The translations under genes were made by a program, and so were the position numbers. Positions 11,340 to 21,849 of a DNA stretch of 64,000 bases are shown here, one piece after another; the stretch's first letter is position 1; each line of letters starts with the position of its first letter. The notes under the pieces are model-generated. The model was given only the letters and a program-made list of their open reading frames with translations, was not told the origin of the DNA and made no database searches. The stretch is from the NCBI GenBank assembly GCA_030180135.1, contig CM058239.1, forward strand, positions 47,999,270-48,063,269, read 5' to 3'. This DNA comes from Orychophragmus violaceus (lineage: Eukaryota > Streptophyta > Magnoliopsida > Brassicales > Brassicaceae).

Positions 11340-12030
11340 ATCATTCCTTACACTAAGTGTTCAGACTGATCAAGGCATGAGAGAAAAGGAGAACGTCAAG
11401 GAGAAAACTCCAGATCACATGCTTATCAAGAACATTTAGCATGTTCTTCAAATAAGCCATAACTTAACCAACTTTGTTTCACTTCCTCCTAAGTGTGTGC
11501 TACTGAACTTGCTAGAACTAAAAGAAAATGTAGATTACACATATGTGATTCCTTATTTAGAAATACCATTTGTCAAGAAAATTGTTTCATCTCATCATAA
11601 GGAACTTATAACACACTTGTTTCTTGGCCAAAGTGATGAGACACTTGCAGATCTTAAGGAGAGCAGATGCAAGATAAGCAAAGGAGATGCCATACCAGCC
11701 CAAAGAAGAGGATTAATACTATCATATATGCTCAAATGAGAATAAACTTACAAACATACACTACACTCATCACCAGACCACATATACATCAAGGTAAGAC
11801 CCTAAACTCCCAAAGGAGAATGAAAGCTAATTTGCTTTCTTTTGATGCAGGTTATAAAGTTTCGAGGTCGAAACCTTTTCAAGAGGGAGAGTATGATGAG
11901 GACATCAAGTCATCATCAACCAAGGAGCATGGAGAGGACATAGATCAACCAACTAAGACCCTTGGAGAGAAGCAATTTAAGCGCACCAGAGACATATGTG
12001 CATGTCTTGGAACATATCTATCCAACTAGG
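11340..12030 (+). pseudogene. decayed retrotransposon coding remnant
   Basis: Two short open stretches are visible: LELKENVDYTYVIPYLEIPF (about 11,500) and, after a probable AG acceptor near 11,850, KVSRSKPFQEGEYDEDIK (about 11,860). The second resembles the end of crucifer gypsy polyproteins (an SRS-FQEGE-DED motif). Frames change between them and no catalytic domain is recognisable. It may belong to the same insertion as the neighbouring LTR or be an older relic. Confidence 0.35.
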
Positions 12031-12541
12031 AGTAGTTAAGCTACAAATCAACCTGTTCCAGAAACTTAACTCATCAAGGTATGGTGATCTACGCAGTGAT
12101 GGCACTCAATATTAGTAGGGGCTTGACAACAATAATTTAGGTCACTATAATTAATTACTTTTAAAAGTACCTAAAAATAAATTCAAACATAAAATTTTAA
12201 AAATAAATACTATTGATTGTGAATTGTTTATTGAGAAGATAAATCAGTTACATTTTTTTCCTTATGTTTTAGCTCTTCTTCTTCCTCTTGCTTTATACTT
12301 GTCTTTTTCAAATTCGAAACATAAGAAACACTACTGACGTTCTCTGTCTTTAATCCCATTTGTTATCTCAAGTCCATTTTCAACATTATAGCGGCACGAA
12401 ACGTGTTAAAAAGGAGAACCCTTGAAAATGGAACAATAATATAAAGCAATTGTAAATTCTACCACTGGAAAAAAAAAACTTGTATTTAACCCCATAGAAC
12501 GTTACAATCACTAGCTTCAAAAGGAAGAAGGTAGATTTTTC
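12031..12541. other. AT-rich spacer downstream of the RPN9 pseudogene
   Basis: No coding stretch, repeat or RNA gene that I can support. Confidence 0.4.
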
Positions 12542-14118
12542 TTATGCAGCGACAAGATCTGGTGTCTCAGCTTCAACGGATAGCAAAGTGGTATGAACTT
12601 TGTCGACCCAACTGTCCAATTGATCCCTCAAAGACTTGATCTGTGGAATCCCAAGTACTCTTGGTTGCTCCCATGAGACAAACTGTTCCATTCACTTGAT
12701 CTATAATGCCCTCAATCAGATGCACCTGCATCATTCATTGTCACTTTTTAGATTACACAGAATCATAAGCATGGACAAAACACGATCACTCTATGTCTAT
12801 CATCAGGAAAGAATGTTCCGAGCTCTCTAATCAACAAAGAACATGCATTAATTACAAAAGCAATAATGCATATGGTGATGTTTTTATGTTATTCCAAAAA
12901 TCACTATGTTGGTCACTAGACAAAACTTTCTCCTTGGCCATAACAAACTGCAAATGGTAGAGGCAAGACAACACTCTTACGGAAAGACTCTTCATGAGAA
13001 GGTGCTCAACATCTTCAATGGATAGTTTAGCACGCTCAGCAATGACACTCAATGGAATGGTCCTATCTTCAGCGGGTCGGCTGCAGTAGGGTTTAAGAGT
13101 AACTGTGTTAGCACAAGATTTTTTGTTATATGAAATTTTTGAGAGATGCTATTGCCTAGAGAGAAAGTTAACTGAAGATGATCTTGATAAGACAGAGAAT
13201 GTTGATCTTTTCCAACAGTTTCTTCTCATTCTCAACCAGTGCTGTTGGGCAATCAAGGAGGCACAGTTGTTGATACTGAACTAAATCACCATGACTGAAT
13301 TCCTGGAGAATGTGGTAAAGCCATTCCACATTTGTTCCAAGGAGACTTTTCAACTGTCATAAGAGAAATATTTACATGTAAGATATCCTTCTACAATTCT
13401 AAGCAGAACTATCACATGAGAGATGGAAGCTGTTCTCCATGTCCCCGAGTAACAAGAGATCAATAAGAAACCTCTAATCTACAAGGAAAAGTTTGTAGTA
13501 GCTTAAGTTGAGGATGAAGGAGAACTTAGATGTTTTCTCCAGGTAGAGCTGATAGTGACAAATCGAAAGCCAAATCCTGAAAGACACAGCGATTATATGA
13601 ACTTAGCTATTTGACCAGTGAATAAAGGAAAGCTACAGTAGTTAGCACTTTTTGTCAACTTCGCCAAATATCTAATCCACTACAGCCATCAGGAAAATTG
13701 ATAAGCAAAACATTAGAACAAAATAAGCAACATGACAAGGACGTACCAGCTTAAACGATTCTGAGAGTGCCTCTACAGACGTATACGCAAGATAAAGTAG
13801 AGCACTTTTGTAGAAATCAGAGAATTCTTGACGGTACTTGTGGTAATGAGAAGACACCCAATAGATATTGGCATAGACCGATGGATCAATGTCAGTCATA
13901 CCATCGTCCAAGATTTTCTTGCATTCCTTCTGATCACCTTGCTCAAGCTTGAACAAAGCCTTTTGTGTTTCTATATAAATGATTGGTTCGGTTATCCGAG
14001 GCTCTTTATTCTCAATCACTCCTTCTAGATAGCTAACTGCAGCTTCAGAAGATTGATCTTCGTCTCAAAATCAGTGATGAAAATTGAGATAGAACTGTAT
14101 TAAAGCATCGCCAGCCTG

Positions 14119-14121
<3 letters not shown>

Positions 14122-14154
<33 letters not shown>
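14122..14154. repeat. (AT)n microsatellite
   Basis: About 16 AT units in an intron of the RPN9 pseudogene, just upstream (minus strand) of the acceptor at 14,116. Confidence 0.9.
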
Positions 14155-14157
<3 letters not shown>

Positions 14158-14550
14158 ATTAGTTCAAGGAAACAAGTTAGGATTGACACAAACTTTAAAG
14201 CAACCAAAAACTCAATCAATTATCAGGAGTCACGATGTCCACACTCTTTCAACACACAGATCAAAGGCATTACTAGAGCAAATCAAGCCAAAACCTCGGG
14301 AAAAAAGATTAACGTTCGCTACCAACGGAATTCATCAATAAGAAAACCTGAATACTCACACATTTCAGTAAAATATGAAAACCCTATCACCGTCCAAACG
14401 GATCAATAGATCCTGTTACTCCGAAGTAAACCCAACTTCTATCACCTTTCTCGAGATCTATGAACCCCAAACCCACAAGGACCACTACGAAGAGAAGAAG
14501 AAAAATACCTGAAAGACAGAGAGAGCGACGAACTGCTCGAGCTTAAGGGT

Positions 14551-14645
14551 GAGCTGATGCCATAGCTTTTTCTGAGTTTCCAGAGCTCGGTGAATGGTAC
14601 AATTCCCTCGCAGATCTTTATCAGAAAAAGCTATGGCATCAGCTC
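14551..14645. repeat. 25-bp perfect inverted repeat in RPN9 exon 1 (fold-back)
   Basis: 14,551-14,575 and 14,621-14,645 are perfect reverse complements with a 45-base spacer. The minus strand of the left arm reads QKKLWHQL into the exon. The plus strand of spacer plus right arm reads PELGEWYNSLADLYQKKLWHQL. So the 5' half of the exon is inverted relative to the rest and the junction segment is duplicated. Confidence 0.9.
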
Positions 14646-14723
14646 TGAAAATCCAAATTTTTATCAGATATCCAAAACTCAGAAAATCCAAATATTTTTT
14701 TTGAAATTCCACAAAAATATCTG

Positions 14724-15188
14724 AAAAATGATTTTTATCAAACTGTCAAAAATATATCTAAAAACTGATTTTTTTTTTTTTGAAAAAATATCTACAATAC
14801 CAAAATTATATAAATAATATTCGAAATAAGCTAATATAGATATTTGTCGGATATCACTCTAATTCTGGATATTACCTAATATCCACAACTCTAAAAATGC
14901 AATATCAATGGATAATAAAATTAGTCATATCTAAATTTAATCCAAACCCGTTGTTCCGATCTAGGTTTTTTCTCAAGGCTAAATGTAAGCTTAAAAGGAC
15001 TTTTATGTAAAATAACAAGATAATTTAAAGTTAATTTGTGATTTAGGGCCCGGTAATCCATTTTTTTCAAATGTTTAGTTCCATCTCTTAATATACCTTG
15101 TTACTTGGAGTTAACCTTCCTCCTTTGATTTTTTCTCTAAACATATTACAAATTCATAATGTCGATTTTATAAGCAGTCTCTTATTTT
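14724..15188. other. AT-rich spacer
   Basis: Contains homopolymer T/A tracts and short GGATAT motifs. I see no gene. Confidence 0.4.
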
Positions 15189-15954
15189 AGAGAAAAGGCA
15201 TAAAATAGCACAAAAAATATACCTTATCATAAATATAGCACCAAGGGAAATAATTCACATTTTTCGCATTATTTTAATTTTAAAGACTTTTATAGCATTA
15301 TATAATTTAGGGTTTAGGGTTAATTATTTAGGGTTTAGGGTTTATTATTTAGGATTTAGGGTTTAGTATTTAGGGTTTAGGGTTTATTATTTAAGGTTAG
15401 GGTTTAGTATTTAGGGTTTAGGGTTTAGTATTTAAGGTTAAGGGTTATGGCTAATTTAGTGACAAAACATGTTTTTGTGCTATTTTTATGATTTTTTTTC
15501 CTTGGTGCTATATTTTTGATAAGTCGTGTTTTTTGTGCTATTTATGCGATTTGCCCCTTATTTTATCACAATCACCATTTCAAATAGGGCAAATCTCATT
15601 AATAGCACAAAAAACATGACTTGTCAAAAATATAGCACCAAGGAAGAAAAATCATAAAAATAGCAGAAAAACATGTTTTGTCACTAAATTAGCCCTAACC
15701 CTAAATCTTAAATACTAAACCCTAAACCCTAAATACTAAACCCTAATCTTGAATAATAAATCCTAATCTTGAATACTAAACCCTAAACCCTAAATAATTA
15801 ACCCTAAACCCTAAATAATTAACTATAAACCCTAAATTATATAATGCTATAAAAGTCTTTGTAATTAAAATAATGCTAAAAATGTGAATTATTTTTCTTG
15901 GTACTATATTTATGATACGGTATGTTTTTTGTGCTATTTTATGACTTTTCTCTT
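15189..15954. mobile_element. long palindromic (foldback/MITE-like) element with telomere-like core
   Basis: The two halves are imperfect reverse complements over about 380 bases each. The outer arms begin AGAGAAAAGGCATAAAATAG and end in its diverged complement (GCTATTTTATGACTTTTCTCT). Each arm holds a run of degenerate TTTAGGG units (15,302-15,450) or CCCTAAA units (15,690-15,842). The centre (about 15,548-15,592) is a further GATTTGCCC/GGGCAAATC pair. There is no coding capacity. Confidence 0.8.
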
Positions 15955-16118
15955 TCAAATAAATCTTGTTCAATTTTTAATCTTGAAATCAATATTTGTA
16001 ATGCTTAAAATGGATCAAACCGTTTTTGACATCATTAGTTTCACATATTTATTGTGGTTTAAACTTTCTAATCTACCACTTGGGATTTTCATTAATGTCA
16101 AACCATTCCATGATGATG
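15955..16118. other. AT-rich spacer
   Basis: Short non-coding stretch between the palindromic element and the copia LTR. Confidence 0.4.
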
Positions 16119-16310
16119 TGTTAGGTTTTTATGCCGATTTAAGATGATTTAACTTGTGTTCGTTTTAATTTTGTGCAAGTCTTTAGTTTTGTTTGGTTGC
16201 GATTTGAATAGCGGAATAAAACTAAGAACTAATACACAAAAGAATGGTGACTCAGACTTCACTGAAGATATTGTCTGGGGATAGATCAAAACCACCAAGC
16301 TTATAAACGA
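16119..16310 (-). repeat. copia 3' LTR (portion matched to the other LTR)
   Basis: It aligns with 20,759-20,945 (shared AAGATGATTTAACTTG, GCGGAATAAAACTAA and AATGGTGAC). It probably extends further, to somewhere before 16,700, but the partner LTR is truncated so the end cannot be set. Confidence 0.8.
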
Positions 16311-16859
16311 TTTAGCTTCTTAAACAGAGATTTGGGTAGATTTTCACCAATCTGCTCAAATAACTGACTTTTCTTCTCTGCATGTCCATTTTAAAGATCG
16401 AGCAGCGAGAACAACATACGAGATGCATCCTGCATGCACAAAGTAAGTTCATCTGGACCTATAGAACTTTCTTTATCCTTAGATCTCCTTTCCTGATATC
16501 CGATCTAACATGCATGTTGGTTTTAACCCCGAGAACTAACATGCTTCTCTATTCTCTTACTCGTGCGAGATGATCCAACCAACTGAACCATCAACGAGTA
16601 CGCATACTTGCACTCAAGTGGTGACATTTAGTGTTACGAACACTTCTCAAAATATTTGCCAGGTAAACAATTCGTAAGCATATATGCATGATTTAGGGTG
16701 GTACGAATCTTATGAATGTGAACCATGCATGGGTCGACAATATCTCTAATGAAATGAATCTTGGTAGCCACATGTTTAGTTATGTCATGATGAACTGTGT
16801 TTTTAACTAGGCAAATAGCACTTTTAGAATACCAATTTAACTTTAATGAATCTAAACTG

Positions 16860-17940
16860 AATCCTAGCTCGTTGCAAAACTCATGTAGCCATAGACCTTA
16901 CTTAGTAGCTTCTGACAGAGCCAGATACTCAGCCTATGTAGTAGACAAAGCTACTACATGTTAAAGAGTGACCATCCAACTCACGGTGTTTCTACTGACT
17001 TGAAATACATATCTCGTCACTGACCTTCTTCTGTCAAGGTCAGTGGCATAATCTGAGTCGTAAAACCCCTCAATCTCAAAGTGTTCTGACTTTGAGAAAT
17101 GTAGACATACCTCAACCGATCCTTGAAGATATCTGAGTATCTACTTAACTGCTTCACAATCCTCTCTTCCTGGCTTGGCCATAAACCTGCTTACCAGACA
17201 AAGAGCAAAACCCAAATCCGGTCTTGAGCCAATCAATGCGTACATCAAGCTGCCTACTAGACTAGCGTAAGGGACTGATTCCATAATTGGTGCTTCTGTA
17301 ATATATTCCTGATCTGTCAAACTCTTGAGCTTATACTGAGAAATGACTTGCGTTACAACAACCTTGCAGTTGCCCATGTTGAAAGTTCTAAGGCTATGCT
17401 TCAAATACCTTCCCTGAGACAACTTAAGCAACCAATTATTTATGTCCCTGATTAATTTCTTTCCAAGAATCATGTTGTCTGGACCCAAATTCTTCATTTT
17501 GAACTCAGAACCTAAACTTTCCTTTAACCTCCTAATACTTTCCTTGTTCTTTGTTGCTATCAACATGTCATCCACGTATAGAAGTAAGTACACATTGTTT
17601 CCACTTTATCTTTATGGTAGACATATGGGTCTTTAATGCATCTGTTGAACCCCTGAGATTTGATAAAATCATTGAATCTCTGGTTCCACTGCCTTGAATA
17701 CTGCTTAAGCCAGTACAAATATTTCTTTAGCAAACACACTTTCCCTTCCTGAACTTTTTGAACAAAACCTTCTGGTTGATCCATGAAAATTTTCTCATCC
17801 AATACTCCATTCAGAAACACTGTCTTGACATCGAGTTGTTCCAGCTCCATATCATAGTAGACCACAATAGATAGCATGATCTTTACGGAGATGTGTTTGA
17901 CTACATGTAAAAATATCTCATTGTAGTCAACACTTTCCAC
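16860..17940 (-). pseudogene. pol: copia reverse transcriptase and RNase H remnant
   Basis: RT blocks on the minus strand: LEQLDVKTVFLNGVLDEKIF and MDQPEGFV (about 17,840-17,770), CLLKKYLYWLKQ, then the catalytic YVDDMLIA (about 17,580), MKNLGPDNMILG, and VPYASLVGSLMYA with RPDLGFAL. RNase H follows near 17,070-16,900 (DSDYATDLDRRRSVTRYVF, VVALSTT, AEYLALSEA). A frame change lies near 17,560-17,590 and stops occur in the RNase H. The order and motifs are those of copia pol, but the product would be truncated. Confidence 0.92.
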
Positions 17941-18689
17941 CTGAGGGAATTATTTGGCTACGAGTCTTGTTTTGTACCTAATGGATTCAAGTCCCGGTAT
18001 CCCATCTTTGATCTTGAATATCCATTTGCATCCAACAATCTTTTTATTTGGTGGCATGTCAACTATTTCCCAAGTGTTACTATTATCCAGAGACTTCTTT
18101 TCCTCTATAATAGCAACCTTCCGCTTTTCCCAGTCTTTGCTCTTTCTTGCTTCTGCATAATCCTAGGCTCATTCACCTGAATAACCTCAACACTTGCTAG
18201 TGCATAAGCTACATAGTCACCACTTTCAAACATAGCGGGTGGCTTCCCTTTTCTTTGTGCTCTCTCTCTCTTACCAGTTAATATTTATTCAAATTTTCAT
18301 CAGCCTTTGTGTCATCTTCTTTCTTTGATTCCCCTTCAGCCTCTAAATCAATTTTTCTGATATTATTCCACCTTGCTTTGTAGACTGCAGTTTATGAAAC
18401 CCATGTCGATTCAACATGATTCTCATTCTGCTCTGAACTGAATTTGAACTGACTGTTCTCTGCTGACCCTGAAGACTCTGCATGGTGCCTCTGGTAGTAC
18501 AACATTTCCTCAAAAGACCATATTTCTGCTTGTTGTTATTCTGTCCACTTTTGGTAGCCAAACTTTGTATCCTTTGATACCTTGTCGATATCCTAAGAAC
18601 ATGCTCTTCTTTGCCCTCAGGCTTATCTTATCATGAATTACATGAACTCCACCTTGTTTCCTGTCCAAACCACTTCTAGAATCTTGAAC

Positions 18690-19310
18690 TTAAAGAGACG
18701 CGTTTGGAGTTACGTTAATCAAGTAAACTGATGTAGATACTGCCTCAGCATAAAATCTTTTTTCCATCCCTGCTTCTTCTAGCATACATTGTATCTTGTA
18801 TGCACTCGTTCTGTTCATCCTCTCTGAGATTCCATTCTGTTGTGGAGTGTAGGCACAAGTTATGTGTCTTCTTATTCCTGAATCCTTACAGATCTTATCC
18901 ATATGCTTGTTGCAAAACTCCAATGCATTATTTGTCCTGAAATTATTGATCTTCTTTCATGTTTGGTTTTCAACCAACTGTTTGCATTCTGCAGAATTCT
19001 CACAAACTTCATCCTTACTCCTTAAGAATTTTATCCAAACCTTTCAGAAGTGATCATCAATGAAATTCAAGAAGTATTTGCAGGCTTATAGAATTTCCTA
19101 GTTTGTGACTGGCCCCCAAAGATCGTTGTGAACATACTCCAAGTTGCTTGTAGATGTGTGCTTCACGGTTTGAAAACTTAGCTTGTATAACTTCCATATG
19201 ACACACTCCTCGCAGAAATCTAGAGTGTGAACTTATTTTGCACTTAAGTAACCCTTTTGAACTAAGAAGTTCATATTCTTCAGACTCATGTGCCCAAGCC
19301 TTGAGTGCCA
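18690..19310 (-). pseudogene. pol: copia integrase remnant
   Basis: The minus strand keeps a pre-integrase zinc region (MALKAWAHESEEYELL and following, about 19,310-19,120) and the end of the catalytic core: NKHMDKICKDSGIRRH, then TCAYTPQQNGISERMNRT (about 18,860-18,800). The PQQNG-E-MNRT block carries the last acidic catalytic residue in copia integrases. Several frame changes and stops interrupt the middle. Confidence 0.85.
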
Positions 19311-19739
19311 TATATTTGTCAAGTTTAATTATGCTCTTCCCACATAAACCTCTCCTTCAATTGATGACCCTTACAGAAAGTACAAATCATCCTTCTAGAT
19401 ACATGATAAGACTTTTTGACCGTCTTTGTATAAGGTCATCGTGAAGTCTTTACCTTTGTAGTGGCATCCATTCTTTTCTAGTTGCACATACAATATTAGA
19501 TTCCATGGTTGGCATATATTTCACCTCTGTTATAACCATAAATGATCCATCATGATTAACTATCTTGACCTTCCCAGTATCTTTGATTTCATTGTAGGTA
19601 TTGTTTCCCATGAGCACCTTACCTCCCTTGAATTCCTTTAGGTCAAACAGTAGGATCTTTTCTGCAGTGATGTGAAAAGTGCAACCTGAATCAAGTACTC
19701 ATTCATCCTTTGAGTACTTGATACTCACTGTGAGTATCA

Positions 19740-20700
19740 TTGGCTCTTGCTCAACAGTCGGATTCGCCGAGCTCCAAATTTATTGTCCTTTCTATGCGTA
19801 CAATCCTTCTTAAAATGTCATTCCTTACCACATGCCCAAAATTCTTTGACCTTATGCTGAGATGACTGACCTTCCTTCGAAATCTTGGACCCCTTATATT
19901 TACCTTTCCAGATGTTCTTTCCTCCTGACTTCTTACCGTGATTGACATACAATCTTTCTGCCTCTGACTTCGACTTCCGCAGTAACCTGAGCTCTCTCAA
20001 CTCTATCTCCTTAGCATGAGTTGATGTAACCACCTCATTTAGTGTCAACGATTTCTTCTTATCCTCATAATTCAATGTGTGCAACTTCTTATTCTCATAC
20101 TTCAATGTGTGCACCAAAGAAGCATATTGTTCCGGTAATCCTGACAACATCTACACTGCTTGATCTTCACCCGAGACCTCAATGTTCAAACTTATTAAGT
20201 CCTATACCAACCTTAAGAACACATCCATAATTTCCTCAATACTCTTGTGTTTTTCCATCTTAAAGCTAACAAACCTTTGCTAGATAAATTATGCTTGGTA
20301 AATTGTTTGTCTGGTAGTCTTCTTCCAACGCTTTCCAAACTCATGCAGTCGTTGTCTACTTCATAACCCTTCGCAGAACAATGGTAGAAAGACTTGAGCA
20401 AACCAAGTTTCTTGCTCGTATATCTCTGTCTTTCTTTTGTGTCTCAGTCAACGTCACCACGTCTTTAAAGTCATCTTTATCTTCAAAAGTTCTTTCGCTT
20501 GTGATTTCTTTTGTAACATGTCCCAGGCCTTGAAGTTATAATGCCATCAACATTCATAACTTCCACATCGCAAAATCACCTTTTCTATCAAACTTCTCCA
20601 TCTCAAACTTCTTAACAACCTTCATGTCGTTATCTGAAGGATTTCTTGGACCGCAACCTTCCTCTCTTCGTTGATCCGATAAACCTCAAATCCCGAACAC
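19740..20700 (-). pseudogene. gag: copia gag remnant
   Basis: Blocks typical of copia Gag are readable: MLSGLPEQYASLVHTLKYEN (about 20,150), LTLNEVVTSTHAKEIELRE, and a zinc-knuckle segment FWACGKE, stop, HFKKDC (about 19,850-19,805). The first Cys of the knuckle appears to be Phe, and a stop falls inside the motif, so nucleic-acid binding would be lost. Confidence 0.8.
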
Positions 20701-20744
20701 ATCTTGATCACTGAACCATGATCTTCTTACACATATAACATGGT

Positions 20745-20756
20745 GCTCTGATACCA
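20745..20756 (-). promoter_or_regulatory. copia primer-binding site (initiator tRNA-Met type)
   Basis: The minus strand reads TGGTATCAGAGC two bases after the LTR end (CATAACA at 20,765-20,759). This is the standard plant copia primer site complementary to the 3' end of initiator methionine tRNA. Confidence 0.9.
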
Positions 20757-20758
20757 CT

Positions 20759-20945
20759 TGTTATGTTTTTATGTCGATTCAAGATGATTTAACTTGAGTT
20801 CATTTTAACTTTGTGCAGGTCTTTAGTTTCGCTTGGTTTAGATTTGAATTGCGGAATAAAACTAATAACTAATGCACAAGAGAATGGTGACCCAGACTTC
20901 ACTGAATCTACTGTATGGGGGTGGATCAAAACCACCAAACTTGCA
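20759..20945 (-). repeat. copia 5' LTR, truncated
   Basis: It matches the left LTR from TGTTATG to about 20,945, where similarity ends abruptly. The outer (U3) part appears deleted. Confidence 0.75.
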
Positions 20946-20957
20946 CTATGATCATGA

Positions 20958-21167
20958 TTGATATATACTAATCACTTGACAAAATCATTTGCATTGATCA
21001 CAGGTACCTTCGCGGCAAGCTTTTGGAGCTTAACTGGAATGATTTTGAGAACGAGAGAGACGACTTCGCAACTCGTCGCCGGAGAAGACAACCAATCGAG
21101 TGATCTAGAACTAAACGCCATGGCCCCTACCGCAGAAGAGACTGAGCTGATTCCCGCACAAACTTGA
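20958..21167 (+). pseudogene. orphan 3'-terminal exon of an unrecognised gene
   Basis: After a plausible acceptor (TCACAG, ending at 21,003) an open frame reads TFAASFWSLTGMILRTRETT and ends ELIPAQT at a TGA (21,165-21,167). Codon use is host-like and there is one hydrophobic stretch near its start. The tail is acidic and polar. No upstream exon is visible: the copia element abuts it on the left, so the 5' part of the gene is either displaced or lost. I do not recognise the protein. It may be a fragment of the gene that once lay between RPN9 and GAS41. Confidence 0.4.
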
Positions 21168-21849
21168 TCTCCCACTCAAATCTTTCTCTCTTTTCGTTTG
21201 TTGTAAACTTGAACAAACTTTCTGTAAACTCTATGTAATCTGTTCTCTGTTTTCTTGATTGGATTGTAGAAGACAATGACCGTTATATCGTTATAATGAT
21301 GATCGATTTGGGCCAAATTTTCAGCTAATGGCACAAGCTGAAAGCACTTAATGAAATGAGCTGGGCTCGACTTTTTCAATATCCCAAATAGCTTACCCGG
21401 TGTCGATCTGAAACCACGCGAAAGATTCGCGTTCTGGCCCTTGGAAAAATAGGGACAACCCTTTCTTGATGTTTAACATTTAACGATTTAGATTGCATTG
21501 GGTTAACAAGTATGATGGTATTTTGTTATGATCATCGGAGAAGAGGATACTCAACAAAAATTTCTCAAGGAGAAGCTAAACAATAATTTCTAAAGGAGAA
21601 GCTAAATAAAAATTTGGTTGTTTCTATGTAAATCGACAAACCAAACCGTAAAATGAATAGGAAACGCCAGCATATGTGAATACGAAGACTGGAACAGAGG
21701 CCTGAAAGAGTTTTATTTTTGTTCAACTAATTTTTTATGTTTATTAATACAAAAAAAAGGAATGGTAAAAAAACTCTACGCTAATACTGATATACAATAA
21801 TGTTACAACAAAGCCAATCTCACACTGGAAATTGGCTACAAATTCAGAT
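21168..21849. other. spacer between convergent ends
   Basis: Between the orphan exon and the stop of GAS41. It would hold the 3' UTR of GAS41 (minus strand, directly below 21,850). I see no repeat or further gene. Confidence 0.4.

Larger units (their letters stand above)
12542..14646 (-). pseudogene. RPN9: RPN9 (26S proteasome regulatory subunit, PSMD13 type) pseudogene with introns
   Basis: RPN9 is a PCI-domain subunit of the 26S proteasome lid. Exon remnants on the minus strand read, in order: KKLWHQLTLKLEQFVALSVF (to donor 14,509); AGDALIQFY then EPRITEPIIYIETQKALFKL and YHKYRQEFSDFYKSALLYLA (14,115-13,747); DLAFDLSLSALPGENI (from 13,576); KSLLGTNVEWLYHILQEFSH (13,353-13,172); RPAEDRTIPLSVIAERAKLS (13,080-12,981); VHLIEGIIDQVNGTV (12,725-12,542). 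Defects: a TAA at 13,528-13,526; a 2-base loss near 12,681 that shifts the last exon; a lost base at the donor near 13,172; and loss of about 18 residues before the sequence for AVSYLEGVIE. Six residues are also missing before MTDIDPS, exon 1 carries a fold-back, and the N-terminus is absent. The retained introns show a DNA-level copy or the decayed original, not a retrocopy. Confidence 0.93.
16119..20945 (-). mobile_element. decayed Ty1/copia element
   Basis: Read on the minus strand, the order is LTR remnant (20,945-20,759), primer-binding site, gag, integrase, RT, RNase H, LTR (to 16,119). Integrase preceding RT is the copia order. Matching LTR ends both begin TGTTA on the plus strand (16,119 and 20,759) and are alike for about 185 bases, after which the right copy stops matching. 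Many stops and frame changes make it non-functional. It separates the RPN9 pseudogene from GAS41. Confidence 0.93.

Noticed and set aside
15302..15842. A true telomere or chromosome-fusion site
   Set aside because: Units are degenerate, short and embedded in a palindrome with homologous non-telomeric arms. An end or fusion would have long perfect arrays.
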